This document shows, in pieces, positions 1 through 7,811 of a DNA stretch of 64,000 nucleotides (position 1 is its first letter; the number at the start of each line of letters is the position of its first letter). The notes under the pieces are model-generated. The model did no database searches, was not told the origin of the DNA, and saw only the letters and a list, made by a program, of their open reading frames with translations. Source of the stretch: Maribacter cobaltidurans (lineage in GTDB: Bacteria; Bacteroidota; Bacteroidia; Flavobacteriales; Flavobacteriaceae); the NCBI RefSeq assembly GCF_002269385.1, contig NZ_CP022957.1, forward strand, positions 3,215,001-3,279,000, read 5' to 3'. The translations under genes and the position numbers were made by a program.

Positions 1-620
1 CCAATGGCCGAACCAATGATATAATGAGTGTCCACAGGGTTATTGATCCAATCACGAATAGCCTCGTTCGTGGCATCTTTCAAGGTTTTACTTCCTGATG
101 TGGCGGGTATTACTTCGGCACCCAGCATTTTCATACGGGCTACATTGGGGGCTTGCCTTGCTATATCGATTTCACCCATGTACACTACACATTGTATTCC
201 CATGAGGGCACATACGGTTGCCGTGGCCACTCCGTGCTGACCTGCACCGGTTTCGGCAATAATGCGGGTCTTGCCCAACCGTTTGGCCATTAATATCTGC
301 CCAATGGTATTATTCACCTTGTGCGCGCCTGTATGGTTGAGGTCTTCCCTTTTTAAATAAATTTTTGTACCGTGCTTCTCGGATAATCTTTTCGCAAAAT
401 ACAGAGGTGAAGGCCTACCTACATAGTCTCTTAATAACTGATGGAATTCCTTTTGAAAGGATTCTTCATACATTATTTCCAAATATTTTTGGCGTAACTC
501 TTCCAGATTGGGGTATAGCATCTCTGGAATAAAGGCTCCTCCAAATTCTCCATAATAACCTTTTTCGTCTACATGAAAGCCTCCACTGTTTTTTATGGAC
601 AAACTTTTTTCTTTTGTCAT
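1..620 (-). CDS. trpB: Tryptophan synthase beta chain, partial (C-terminus outside window)
   Basis: The PLP-dependent beta subunit condenses indole with serine in the last step of tryptophan synthesis. The first 206 residues are visible and the reading frame runs off the left edge. The PLP-binding lysine is K101 in [10 protein letters not shown], and the catalytic glutamate is E123 in AETGAGQHG. The N-terminal [14 protein letters not shown] signature also fits. The start ATG overlaps the stop of a 38-codon ORF by ATGA. It is the most distal trp gene visible, and trpA is expected just beyond the edge. The fragment has no internal stops and matches the family throughout, so identity is near certain. 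Confidence 0.97.
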   Translation of the reverse strand, partial: MTKEKSLSIKNSGGFHVDEKGYYGEFGGAFIPEMLYPNLEELRQKYLEIMYEESFQKEFHQLLRDYVGRPSPLYFAKRLSEKHGTKIYLKREDLNHTGAHKVNNTIGQILMAKRLGKTRIIAETGAGQHGVATATVCALMGIQCVVYMGEIDIARQAPNVARMKMLGAEVIPATSGSKTLKDATNEAIRDWINNPVDTHYIIGSAI

Positions 621-733
621 AATATTAATTTTTTAAGACAGCTTTTTTTTAGTTCTACAGAGCAATCAATAATTTTGTACTCCGGTAAATCGAATCGACT
701 TGCTTTTTGTTGTTCAATCATTTGAAATGTCAT
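617..733 (-). CDS. Small ORF (38 codons) bridging marC and trpB
   Basis: I do not recognise this product. The ATG shares an ATGA overlap with the marC stop codon, and the TGA stop shares another ATGA overlap with the trpB start. The frame therefore fills the whole gap between the two genes. The peptide starts [10 protein letters not shown], has [17 protein letters not shown] in the middle, and ends in a basic KKLIL tail. It has no signal peptide or membrane segment. A second in-frame ATG lies at codon 5. The frame contains a run of eight A residues. It may be a real translationally coupled peptide, or only a device that carries ribosomes from marC to trpB. The geometry is seen directly; expression is inference. 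Confidence 0.5.
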   Translation of the reverse strand: MTFQMIEQQKASRFDLPEYKIIDCSVELKKSCLKKLIL

Positions 734-1344
734 AGGTTAAAGGTCAATTTAATACCCTCGGTCAACATACCCGTTCCAATGATGGCCAAGATGAGTCCCA
801 TTAATTTTGAGATTACGGCAATCAAATTAGGTCCCACTTTATTTACGATGAAATCACTTGAAACGAATGCCAAATAGGTTAAGAGAACAATTACCCCAAA
901 TACCGCTACTACGATGGCAATATGTACAAAATTTGCGTGGGTGACATAGTTCATAGCGGTCACTATGGTACCAGGCCCCGCCAATATGGGGATGGCCAGG
1001 GGTGACACGCTTACGTTATTGGGTTCTTCATCATTTTGATTTGTATGTATTTTCGATTTCTGGGACATCAACATCTCAAAGCCTACATAAAAAATCAATA
1101 AGCCTCCCGTGATTTTGAATGCCGGAATGGTAATACCAAAAAGGTCGAAAATATATTTTCCCGCCAATGCGAAAACAACTATAATCACAAAGGCTATTAA
1201 GGTTGCGGTTTTTGCAATTTTTTTCTTTTCCTCCTTTGTTTGGCCTTCTACCAACCCTAAGAAAATGGGTGTATTCGCTATCGGGTTCATAATGGCAAAA
1301 AAGCCCATAAAAACACTGATGCTATAATTGACTAAATCTCCCAC
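730..1344 (-). CDS. MarC family integral membrane protein
   Basis: A 204-residue polytopic protein with about six hydrophobic segments. It has the family signatures FFAIMNPIANTPIFLGL near the N-terminus and SPLAIPILAGPGTIVTAM around residues 113-130. The MarC (UPF0056) family has no firmly known substrate, and the old link to multiple antibiotic resistance is not supported. The gene lies inside the trp operon: its start overlaps the trpF stop by 13 nt, and its stop overlaps the next small ORF by 4 nt. It is thus very probably co-transcribed and translationally coupled with tryptophan genes. A role in export of aromatic compounds is only a guess from context. Confidence 0.9.
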   Translation of the reverse strand: MGDLVNYSISVFMGFFAIMNPIANTPIFLGLVEGQTKEEKKKIAKTATLIAFVIIVVFALAGKYIFDLFGITIPAFKITGGLLIFYVGFEMLMSQKSKIHTNQNDEEPNNVSVSPLAIPILAGPGTIVTAMNYVTHANFVHIAIVVAVFGVIVLLTYLAFVSSDFIVNKVGPNLIAVISKLMGLILAIIGTGMLTEGIKLTFNL

Positions 1345-1985
1345 AATGCATTTTTAAAATTTTCTAATTCTTCAATATTCTTTAATCCCGGTGCCACCTC
1401 AAACTTGCTGTTGACATCGATTACGTGACAGTATTGTGATTTTGGTTGCTTCATAAACGATACAATACTTTCCACGTTTTGTAGGCCAATACCGCCGCTT
1501 AAGAAATAGGGTTTGGTAGAGGGGTAATTTTTTAAAACGGACCAATCAAATGTATAGCCATTGCCTCCAGGCAATTTTCCCTTGGTGTCAAACAGAAAAT
1601 AATCACACACTTCTTCGTAAGGGACCAAGACTGAAAAATCAAATTCGTTCTTGATGGAAAACACTTTAATGATTTCTATTTCGTTTTCCTTGTTTTCTTG
1701 TTGAACTGTACTTAAATACTCATTTTTTAGGTCCTCGCAGTACCGTGGACTTTCTGAGCCATGTAACTGCACTGCATTCAATTTATATTTGGATATGTTT
1801 TCAAGCACTTGGTCAATTGGCGCATTAACAAAAACCCCGACCTTTTTAGTCGCCTCGGAAAGTATTGGTATCTCACCATCAAAAAAACGACTGGATTTAT
1901 CCCAAAAGATAAACCCAAGGTAGTCTGGTCTAAGGGCAGCCACTTCGGCAATGTTGTGTTTCATACCACAGACCTTCAATTTCAT
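1332..1985 (-). CDS. trpF: Phosphoribosylanthranilate isomerase
   Basis: Catalyses the Amadori rearrangement of N-(5-phosphoribosyl)anthranilate to CdRP, the third step of tryptophan synthesis, in the cytoplasm. The 217-residue single-domain (beta/alpha)8 barrel has the catalytic cysteine at C6 in KVCGMK and the catalytic aspartate D133 in LFDTKGKLPGG. The phosphate-binding LSGGIGLQNV and the C-terminal VIDVNSKFEVAPGLKN are typical. It overlaps trpC upstream by 4 nt (ATGA) and marC downstream by 13 nt. Confidence 0.96.
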   Translation of the reverse strand: MKLKVCGMKHNIAEVAALRPDYLGFIFWDKSSRFFDGEIPILSEATKKVGVFVNAPIDQVLENISKYKLNAVQLHGSESPRYCEDLKNEYLSTVQQENKENEIEIIKVFSIKNEFDFSVLVPYEEVCDYFLFDTKGKLPGGNGYTFDWSVLKNYPSTKPYFLSGGIGLQNVESIVSFMKQPKSQYCHVIDVNSKFEVAPGLKNIEELENFKNALWEI

Positions 1986-2767
1986 TGTTCCAACGATTTA
2001 ATGAATTCTGTGGCACTTTGACCAGGATTTTCGGTTTTCATAAAATTTTCACCAATTAGAAACCCTTTATATCCAAATTGTTTTAAAGCCTTAATGGCTT
2101 CAATAGAACTTATACCACTTTCGGAGACCTTCACAAAATCATCCGGGATAAGTAGGGATAATTCCTTGCTTGTATCCAAGCTGACATCAAATGTTTTCAG
2201 GTTTCGGTTATTGACGCCCAACATATCCAAACTTGGCATGATGGATTTCTTAAGTTCTTCCTCATTATGAACCTCCAGTAACACGTCAAGATTTAAAGAC
2301 TGGGCAAATTCCGAGAGCTTCTTAATTTCAGATGTGGTCAGTACTGCGGCAATCAACAAAATGATATCGGCACCATGGGCCTTTGCTTCCAAAAGTTGGT
2401 ATTCATCAATAATGAATTCCTTTCTCAAAAGCGGAATATCTACTGATGCCCTAGCCAATAGCAAATCTTCCAACGAACCTCCAAAATATTTCATGTCCGT
2501 TAAAACGCTCATGCCACAAACACCTGCCTTTTGATATCCTTGGGCAACCTGACCCACATTGGTATTTTGGTTGATGGTGGACTTAGAAGGAGATCTTCTT
2601 TTGTGTTCCGCTATAATGCCTGTTTTACTTTTTTTCAAAGCTTCTGCCAAGGAATTTCTATTTCGCTCAAAAAGAACCGATTTTTCCCATTGTGAGGCGG
2701 GAATTATGGATTTTTTCAGGGCGACTTCTTTTTTCTTGTCGGCAACTATTTTGTCTAAAATATTCAT
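1982..2767 (-). CDS. trpC: Indole-3-glycerol phosphate synthase
   Basis: Closes the ring of CdRP to indole-3-glycerol phosphate with loss of CO2. The 261-residue (beta/alpha)8 enzyme is the usual length for the monofunctional form; trpF is separate here. Visible active-site segments are IIAEHKRRSPSKSTI near residue 50, LLRKEFIIDEYQLLEA near 112, LLEVHNEEEL near 163 and GVNNRNLKTF near 185. The phosphate site VSESGI is near 215. The start overlaps the trpD stop by 4 nt, as in most junctions of this operon. Confidence 0.97.
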   Translation of the reverse strand: MNILDKIVADKKKEVALKKSIIPASQWEKSVLFERNRNSLAEALKKSKTGIIAEHKRRSPSKSTINQNTNVGQVAQGYQKAGVCGMSVLTDMKYFGGSLEDLLLARASVDIPLLRKEFIIDEYQLLEAKAHGADIILLIAAVLTTSEIKKLSEFAQSLNLDVLLEVHNEEELKKSIMPSLDMLGVNNRNLKTFDVSLDTSKELSLLIPDDFVKVSESGISSIEAIKALKQFGYKGFLIGENFMKTENPGQSATEFIKSLEQ

Positions 2768-3759
2768 GATGCGCTAATGGCTTGTAATTTCTTTAGAGCG
2801 GCTAGTCCTTTACCACTTTTAAGCGATTCCATCGCAAGTTCAAAACCTTCTTTTGGACATAAACCCTTAACGGTACTAATGGCTATCCCCGCATTGGCAC
2901 ATACCACATTGTTTTGCGCCTCCGTTCCCCTTCCGTTCAATACGTTCATAAAAATCTGAGCGGATTCCGGGATGTCCTCACCACCTATAATAGTGTCAGC
3001 CAATATAGGCGAAACACCAAAATCCGAGGGTCTAAGGATGGATTCGGACCCATTGGAAATCGTTTTTGTATCTCCAGTTAAACTGATTTCATCATAGCCG
3101 TCCAGAGCGTGTAAAACCGTAAAGTTCTTATCGGTATTCTGATATAGATAGCCATACATTCTTGCCAATTCCAAATTGAAAACACCCACCATTTGATTTT
3201 TTGGAAATGCAGGATTTACCATCGGTCCCAACATATTAAAAAAGGTTTTTACCGCCAATTCCTTTCGAATAGGAGCTACATTTTTCATAGCGGGGTGGAA
3301 TAGGGGAGCGTGGAGCACACAAATGCCTGCTTCCTCAATGGATTTTTTCAGGAAATCCGCCTCGTTGCTGAATTTAATGCCTAGGAATTCCATCACGTTA
3401 CTACTCCCACATTTTGATGAAACCCCGTAATTGCCGTGCTTGGTAACCTTAAGACCCGCTCCAGCGGTAACAAATGAGGCCAAAGTAGAAATATTGAAGG
3501 TGTCTTTGCCGTCACCTCCTGTACCACATAAATCAATAGGGTTGTATTCCGATAAATCCACAGCCAAGCATAAATCCAACAAAGCATCACGGAAACCCTC
3601 CAGTTCCTCTATAGTTACGCTCCGCATCATATAAACGGTTAAGAAAGCGGCAATCTGACTGGTGTTGTAATCTCCCTTGGCAATATTGACCAAAATCTGT
3701 TTCGCGTCCTCCTTTTCCAGGATTTCATGGTTAATGAGTCTATTAAGTGTCTCTTTCAT
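2764..3759 (-). CDS. trpD: Anthranilate phosphoribosyltransferase
   Basis: Transfers phosphoribose from PRPP to anthranilate, the second step of the pathway. The 331-residue protein has the diagnostic PRPP-binding loop LCGTGGDGKDTFNIST near residue 78. It also has the anthranilate-site segment KHGNYGVSSKCGSSNVMEFLG near 108-128, and HPAMKNVAPIRKELAVKTFFN further on. It sits between trpG and trpC with 4-nt overlaps on both sides, which indicates tight translational coupling. Length and motifs are normal for the family. Confidence 0.97.
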   Translation of the reverse strand: MKETLNRLINHEILEKEDAKQILVNIAKGDYNTSQIAAFLTVYMMRSVTIEELEGFRDALLDLCLAVDLSEYNPIDLCGTGGDGKDTFNISTLASFVTAGAGLKVTKHGNYGVSSKCGSSNVMEFLGIKFSNEADFLKKSIEEAGICVLHAPLFHPAMKNVAPIRKELAVKTFFNMLGPMVNPAFPKNQMVGVFNLELARMYGYLYQNTDKNFTVLHALDGYDEISLTGDTKTISNGSESILRPSDFGVSPILADTIIGGEDIPESAQIFMNVLNGRGTEAQNNVVCANAGIAISTVKGLCPKEGFELAMESLKSGKGLAALKKLQAISAS

Positions 3760-4328
3760 TTTTTGTGTTTTAACCAGTTTTTCAACATGTTTTTTCCGTC
3801 TGGAGTTAGTACGGATTCTGGATGAAATTGTACGGCCCTAACATCGTAATCCCTGTGTCTGAGCGACATAATTTGTCCGTTTTCATCTAGGGAAGTCGCC
3901 TCTAGGCAATCTGGCAGATTGGGGTCTACAACCCAAGAATGGTATCTGCCTATTTCCAATTCCTTCCCAAGACCGTCAAAAATATAGTCATTGACCGTAA
4001 TTCTTATTTTGGTCGCCACCCCATGGTAAACTTGGTCTAAATTGACCAGGGACCCGCCAAAGACTTCGGCAATGGCCTGTTGTCCCAGGCAGACTCCAAA
4101 AATACGTTTGGTTGGTGCATACTTTTCAATAATGGTTTTTAACAAGCCGGCCTCATCGGGAATTCCAGGTCCTGGGGAAAGCACAATTTCATCATAATCG
4201 TCTACGTCTTCCAAATGTAACTGGTCGTTTCGTTTTACGATTACTTCGCAATCCAAATCCTCGAGATAGTGAACCAAATTATAGGTGAAACTATCGTAAT
4301 TATCGATCATTAATATCTTTCTTGCCAT
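3756..4328 (-). CDS. trpG: Anthranilate synthase glutamine amidotransferase component
   Basis: The class I glutamine amidotransferase subunit hydrolyses glutamine and passes ammonia to TrpE for anthranilate formation. The 190 residues include the oxyanion strand LSPGPGIP near 50-56, the nucleophile C80 in FGVCLGQQAIAEVFGG, and the His-Glu pair in VQFHPESVLT near 167. The gene directly abuts trpE and overlaps trpD by 4 nt. In some bacteria TrpG also serves folate synthesis (pabA); the location here argues for the tryptophan role at least. Confidence 0.96.
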   Translation of the reverse strand: MARKILMIDNYDSFTYNLVHYLEDLDCEVIVKRNDQLHLEDVDDYDEIVLSPGPGIPDEAGLLKTIIEKYAPTKRIFGVCLGQQAIAEVFGGSLVNLDQVYHGVATKIRITVNDYIFDGLGKELEIGRYHSWVVDPNLPDCLEATSLDENGQIMSLRHRDYDVRAVQFHPESVLTPDGKNMLKNWLKHKK

Positions 4329-5726
4329 CTAGATAGTTTCTGCGATTTCCAGGGCTTTATTCAAAGCCCCTAATTTATTGTACGTTTCCTGTAACTCGTC
4401 ATCGGCATTTGACGCCGCGACTAGCCCTGCACCGGCTTGAAAATGAAGTTCATGATTCTTACTTAAGAAGGTTCTGATCATTATGGCATGGTTAAAATTG
4501 CCATTAAAATCCATAAAACCGATTGCCCCTCCATAATAACTCCGACTCGTTTTTTCATATTTTTCAATGAGTTGCATGGCCATGTGTTTTGGGGCTCCAC
4601 TTAAAGTTCCAGCGGGAAATGTATCCGCTACAATTTTTAGAGTAGGGATGTCCGGTTTTTTCAAGCCCGTAACTTTGGAGACCAAATGGATTACGTGGGA
4701 GAAATACTGTACCTCCCTATAGGTGTCCACATTGACCAAATTGCCATTTCGGCTTAAATCGTTTCTGGCCAAGTCAACTAACATCACGTGTTCGCTGTTC
4801 TCCTTGTCATCCAAGGCTAATTTTTTAGCCAGTTCGGCATCTTTTTCGTCGTTTCCAGTACGTTTGTAGGTGCCTGCAATGGGATGGATCTCCGCTTTAC
4901 CGTTTTTAACGATCAACTGCGCTTCCGGTGAGCTTCCAAAAATTTTAAAATCGCCATAGTCAAAAAAGAAAAGGTAAGGAGATGGGTTTATTGATCTCAA
5001 TGCTCTATAGACATTGAACTCGTCACCCTTAAACTTTTGGGAAAACCTTCTGGACAAAACTAACTGAAAGACATCACCGCGTTGACAGTGTTTTTTTGCC
5101 AATTCTACATGTTGTTTGTATTCTTCGTCCTTCAAGTTTGTTTTGACTTCTCCCTCCTTGGAAAAATTATAGGAGGCAAATGTCCTAACGTTCAACAATC
5201 GTTCTATTTCCGAAATATTATTCTCCGAATCATAACAGTGAGCGAAAATGTAAGCTTCGTTCTTAAAATGGTTTATGGCGATCACGTTTTGGTAGACGGC
5301 ATAATAGATATCCGGAATTTCGACCGAATTCGGTTTTTTGGAAATTTCCACATCTTCAAAATAACGTACAGCATCATAGGCCATGAAACCAAAAAGTCCA
5401 TTGGTTATAAATTTATAGTCCTGTTCAGTTATCTTGAAACTTTTGGCAAAAGCATCAATTTCCGAGACTACATCTGTATCCTCAGTAATTTCAAGAGTTT
5501 CATTTCTGCCATCGGGAAATTCCTTGTAAATTCTTTCATCCTGAATTTTTATGGATGCAATGGGATTACAACATATATAGGAAAAACTGTTGTCATTGGC
5601 ATGGTAGTCACTGCTTTCCAACAGGATGCTATTGGGAAACTTATCTCTAATTTTTAAATACACACTGACGGGCGTTATAGTGTCCGCAAGTATTTTTTTT
5701 GAATATGTCTTTAAGGTGTAGGACAT
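4329..5726 (-). CDS. trpE: Anthranilate synthase component I
   Basis: Converts chorismate plus ammonia from TrpG to anthranilate, the committed step. The 465-residue protein has the N-terminal LLESSD motif near residue 36, which in this family forms the tryptophan feedback site. The C-terminal chorismate-binding domain carries FQLVLSRRFS, GSSPEAQLIVKNG, HPIAGTYKRTGNDEKDAELA, DLARNDLSRNG, FPAGTLSGAPKHMAM and YYGGAIGF. As the first structural gene of the operon it follows the leader peptide and attenuator found upstream, so enzyme feedback and transcription attenuation would act together. The start ATG lies 18 nt beyond the attenuator U-run. Confidence 0.97.
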   Translation of the reverse strand: MSYTLKTYSKKILADTITPVSVYLKIRDKFPNSILLESSDYHANDNSFSYICCNPIASIKIQDERIYKEFPDGRNETLEITEDTDVVSEIDAFAKSFKITEQDYKFITNGLFGFMAYDAVRYFEDVEISKKPNSVEIPDIYYAVYQNVIAINHFKNEAYIFAHCYDSENNISEIERLLNVRTFASYNFSKEGEVKTNLKDEEYKQHVELAKKHCQRGDVFQLVLSRRFSQKFKGDEFNVYRALRSINPSPYLFFFDYGDFKIFGSSPEAQLIVKNGKAEIHPIAGTYKRTGNDEKDAELAKKLALDDKENSEHVMLVDLARNDLSRNGNLVNVDTYREVQYFSHVIHLVSKVTGLKKPDIPTLKIVADTFPAGTLSGAPKHMAMQLIEKYEKTSRSYYGGAIGFMDFNGNFNHAIMIRTFLSKNHELHFQAGAGLVAASNADDELQETYNKLGALNKALEIAETI

Positions 5727-5743
5727 GATAAAGGTTATAAATT

Positions 5744-5771
5744 AAAAAAGGCCTGTCGTGATGACAAGCCT
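5744..5771 (-). terminator. trp operon attenuator (intrinsic terminator)
   Basis: On the minus strand AGGCTTGTC pairs with GACAGGCCT (9 bp with one G-U, loop ATCAC) and is followed by a run of T residues, 18 nt before the trpE start. A competing fold is visible: TCGTGA at 5803-5798, which spans the leader stop codon, is fully complementary to TCACGA at 5761-5756 in the loop and right arm of the terminator. A pause hairpin CTTACGA/TCGTGAG (5816-5810 with 5803-5797) can form when the leader is fully translated. These three mutually exclusive pairings are the classical attenuation layout. Confidence 0.85.
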
Positions 5772-5797
5772 CTATATTGTTTAAATGGAGAACCAGC

Positions 5798-5842
5798 TCA
5801 CGAATATTGTCGTAAGTTATTCCACCACCAAGTATTTTTCAT
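5798..5842 (-). CDS. trpL: trp leader peptide with three consecutive Trp codons
   Basis: The 14-codon ORF MKNTWWWNNLRQYS lies just downstream of a good promoter and upstream of an intrinsic terminator and trpE. Three adjacent TGG codons make it sensitive to charged tRNA-Trp. An in-frame ATG three codons earlier (5851) would give 17 residues, but it would fall at or next to the predicted transcription start, so the inner ATG is preferred. The leader stop codon lies inside the 5' part of the antiterminator. Stalling at the Trp codons would free the region-2 sequence TCGTGA to pair with the terminator loop. No Shine-Dalgarno is present, as usual in this phylum. Confidence 0.85.
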   Translation of the reverse strand: MKNTWWWNNLRQYS

Positions 5843-5856
5843 TGTTTTCATTGGCG

Positions 5857-5887
5857 TAAATATAGAAAGGAAATTGAAAGTCACAAA
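5857..5887 (-). promoter_or_regulatory. trp operon promoter (Bacteroidota type)
   Basis: On the minus strand TTTG (5887-5884), a 19-nt spacer and TATATTTA (5864-5857) match the Bacteroidota sigma-A consensus TTTG-N19-TAnnTTTG with one mismatch at the last base. The predicted start is about 10 nt before the leader peptide ATG. Confidence 0.6.
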
Positions 5888-5894
5888 TTTTATA

Positions 5895-5940
5895 TCCAAA
5901 AAAAACAAAAATCCTCTTGATGTTATTTCAAGAGGATTTT
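5895..5940 (-). terminator. Intrinsic terminator after the yceI gene
   Basis: On the minus strand AAAATCCTCTTGA and TCAAGAGGATTTT form a long stem with a 7-nt loop, followed by a T-rich tract (TTTTTGTTTTTTTT). It begins 32 nt after the yceI stop and ends just before the trp promoter, so it insulates the trp operon from the MarR operon upstream. Confidence 0.85.
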
Positions 5941-5972
5941 AAAGCAATAATATTTGTCTTCGTTCTAAAGTG

Positions 5973-6554
5973 CTAGATAGCTAAATCAACTACCAAATCG
6001 AACTCATCATAAATTGTTTTATCTCCCAGATTATCGAAGAAACTTCCTGAACCATATCGCACATCATACTTGGCTCGATCTACCTTAAGTGTAGCGGTAG
6101 CTTTATTTTCATAGATTGAAACCACAAATGTTACAGGATTGGTTTTACCTTTAATAGTTAAGTCGCCCTTAACGGAATAGGAGTTTTTGTTCATGGGCTC
6201 TGCTGAGGTGATCACCAATTTTGCCGTTGGGTAATTCTCTACCCCAAAGAAATCATCAGATTTCAAATGCCCCTCAAGTTTCTCTTTTCCCTCTCCGGAT
6301 GCCATATCCAAATTGGTAATGGAGGTCATGTCTACCACAAATTCACCACCTGTCAATTTTTTTCCGTCCATCATCAAATGGCCAGATTTTAGCTCAATGG
6401 TTCCTTCATGGGAGCCGGTTACTTTGTAACCTTTCCACGTAACTTTACTTTCATTTACTTTAACTTCTTTTTTTTCTCCATCGATTGGTGAATTCGCAGT
6501 TGCCGAAAATCCAAAAATCATGGTCAATGCAATACTTAAAACTGTTTTTTTCAT
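5973..6554 (-). CDS. YceI family lipid-binding-like periplasmic protein
   Basis: A 193-residue protein with a cleavable signal peptide (MKKTVLSIALTMIFGFSATA) followed by a YceI lipocalin-like barrel over residues 30-193. Family features are the start VNESKVTWKGYKVTGSHEGTI, the FVVDMTSITNLD strand, LKSDDFFGVENYPTAKLVI and the C-terminal VDRAKYDVRYGSGSFFD. YceI proteins bind polyisoprenoid-type lipids; the exact ligand here is unknown. It is the last gene of a MarR-nitroreductase-YceI operon, 35 nt after the nitroreductase, and ends in a strong terminator. Confidence 0.92.
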   Translation of the reverse strand: MKKTVLSIALTMIFGFSATANSPIDGEKKEVKVNESKVTWKGYKVTGSHEGTIELKSGHLMMDGKKLTGGEFVVDMTSITNLDMASGEGKEKLEGHLKSDDFFGVENYPTAKLVITSAEPMNKNSYSVKGDLTIKGKTNPVTFVVSIYENKATATLKVDRAKYDVRYGSGSFFDNLGDKTIYDEFDLVVDLAI

Positions 6555-6589
6555 GTCTTTAATTTAATTGTTTGAACTTTTGTTAATGA

Positions 6590-7222
6590 TTATATATGGG
6601 TAAATAATTTTTCTTTTGGGTGCCTCACTTTGGCCAAATGCTGTGTTTCATCGGAACTGGAACGATAACCTATGGCCAATACCACCGTTGTGGTGAGGTC
6701 TTGGTCTTCCAATCCAAGGATTTCATCATATTTTTCAGACTCGAAACCTTCCATTGCGCAAGTATCGATTTTTAAGGAAGCGGCAACCGTCATCAGATTA
6801 CCAAGGGCTATATAGGCTTGTCTAGAAGTCCAAATGCTTTTGTCGGTATCGGATAAGCTCATTAATTTAGATTTCATAAACTCTGAATATCCTTTTATGG
6901 CCTCACCGGGGAGCCCCCTTGTTTGCATAACATTGGCCAAGTATTCATCTATCAGTTCCTCGCCAAAATCCTGTCTACTTGAAAATATAAGCAGGTGGGA
7001 AGCGTCGGTGATTTGAGATTGGTTCCAAGAATGGGGTTTTAACCTTTCACGTATTTCTTTATTTTCCACAACAAATATGTGATAAGGTTGTAAACCATAG
7101 GAAGAAGCACTCAATCTGGTAGCTTCCAGTAATGTATTTAGGTCTTCTGGACTAACTTTTTTTGTAGTGTCGAATTTTTTGGTAGCGTATCTCCAATTTA
7201 AATCCTTTATTATTTCTTTCAT
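6590..7222 (-). CDS. Nitroreductase family NAD(P)H-dependent oxidoreductase
   Basis: A 210-residue FMN-dependent enzyme of the NfsB-like nitroreductase family. FMN-contact segments include LNWRYATKKFD at the start, RLSASSYGLQPYHIFVVEN near residues 36-54, and the C-terminal VVLAIGYRSSSDETQHLAKVR. WTSRQAYIALGNLMTVAASL near 135-155 is the usual dimer and FMN-site helix. The substrate is not defined by sequence. It follows the MarR gene with 8 nt between, so it is probably controlled by that regulator together with yceI. Confidence 0.92.
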   Translation of the reverse strand: MKEIIKDLNWRYATKKFDTTKKVSPEDLNTLLEATRLSASSYGLQPYHIFVVENKEIRERLKPHSWNQSQITDASHLLIFSSRQDFGEELIDEYLANVMQTRGLPGEAIKGYSEFMKSKLMSLSDTDKSIWTSRQAYIALGNLMTVAASLKIDTCAMEGFESEKYDEILGLEDQDLTTTVVLAIGYRSSSDETQHLAKVRHPKEKLFTHI

Positions 7223-7230
7223 GTTTCTTC

Positions 7231-7677
7231 TTAAAATTTATCCAATAAATCATTAAGCTTTTTTAGCTCCTCTTGACTAAAACTTGAAAGGATTTTCTTT
7301 TCTGTTTCAACTTTTATGCCATCAATGTCATTTAGAACATTAAGCCCCTCTTTTGTAATTTTTATCTCAACCTTTCTTCTGTTTTCCGGGCAAATTTGCC
7401 TTTCAACATAGCCTTTGGACAATAGTTTGTCCACTAAGCGGGTCGTATTGCTCATTTTCGTAACCATTCTATCATTGATAGTGGATAAATTAGCCGGTTT
7501 ATCCCCCTGACCTCTTAAAATACGGAGTACATTAAATTGTTGAATGGAAACTCCAAAAGGTTTGAGGCTACAGGTCATCATTTCACTTACCTTATTACTT
7601 ACCAAGGACAGATGTATTATAGTTCTGGTTTCAATAGGTATTTTTTTAGTAGTTTTAATTACTTCCTCAACATTCAT
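7231..7677 (-). CDS. MarR family transcriptional regulator
   Basis: A 148-residue winged-helix protein of normal MarR length. The helix-turn-helix lies around residues 45-80 (FGVSIQQFNVLRILRGQGDK, then LSTINDRMVTKMSNTTRLVDKL). The wing GYVERQICPENRRKVEIKIT follows near 90-110. It is first in a three-gene operon with a nitroreductase and YceI protein. A perfect 16-bp palindrome overlaps its own predicted -7 box, which points to autorepression. The inducing ligand is unknown; electrophiles or quinones would fit the nitroreductase neighbour but are only inferred. Confidence 0.92.
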   Translation of the reverse strand: MNVEEVIKTTKKIPIETRTIIHLSLVSNKVSEMMTCSLKPFGVSIQQFNVLRILRGQGDKPANLSTINDRMVTKMSNTTRLVDKLLSKGYVERQICPENRRKVEIKITKEGLNVLNDIDGIKVETEKKILSSFSQEELKKLNDLLDKF

Positions 7678-7688
7678 GTATAAACAAT

Positions 7689-7707
7689 ATTTGTATATAC
7701 AAATGTA
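7689..7707 (-). promoter_or_regulatory. MarR operator palindrome overlapping the promoter
   Basis: ATTTGTATATACAAAT at 7689-7704 is a perfect 16-bp inverted repeat. The size and TTG/CAA arms are typical of MarR operators. On the minus strand TACATTTG (7707-7700) fits the Bacteroidota -7 consensus TAnnTTTG and overlaps the palindrome by five bases, 22 nt before the marR ATG. A bound repressor would cover the -7 box. Confidence 0.7.
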
Positions 7708-7811
7708 TGATGAATAGTTGGAATTGAACCATTATATTTTCTAAATTTTTGTTAAAACAATTTTTAAAGTTTTAGATTAGATCCTTTACTTTTGAAAAAA
7801 GATTTATAGCG

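Noticed and set aside
28..240. 70-codon plus-strand frame at the left edge
   Set aside because: It is antisense to the well-supported trpB fragment.
5082..5657. 191-codon open frame on the plus strand inside trpE
   Set aside because: trpE has full motif support on the minus strand; the antisense translation is hydrophobic and unlike any family.
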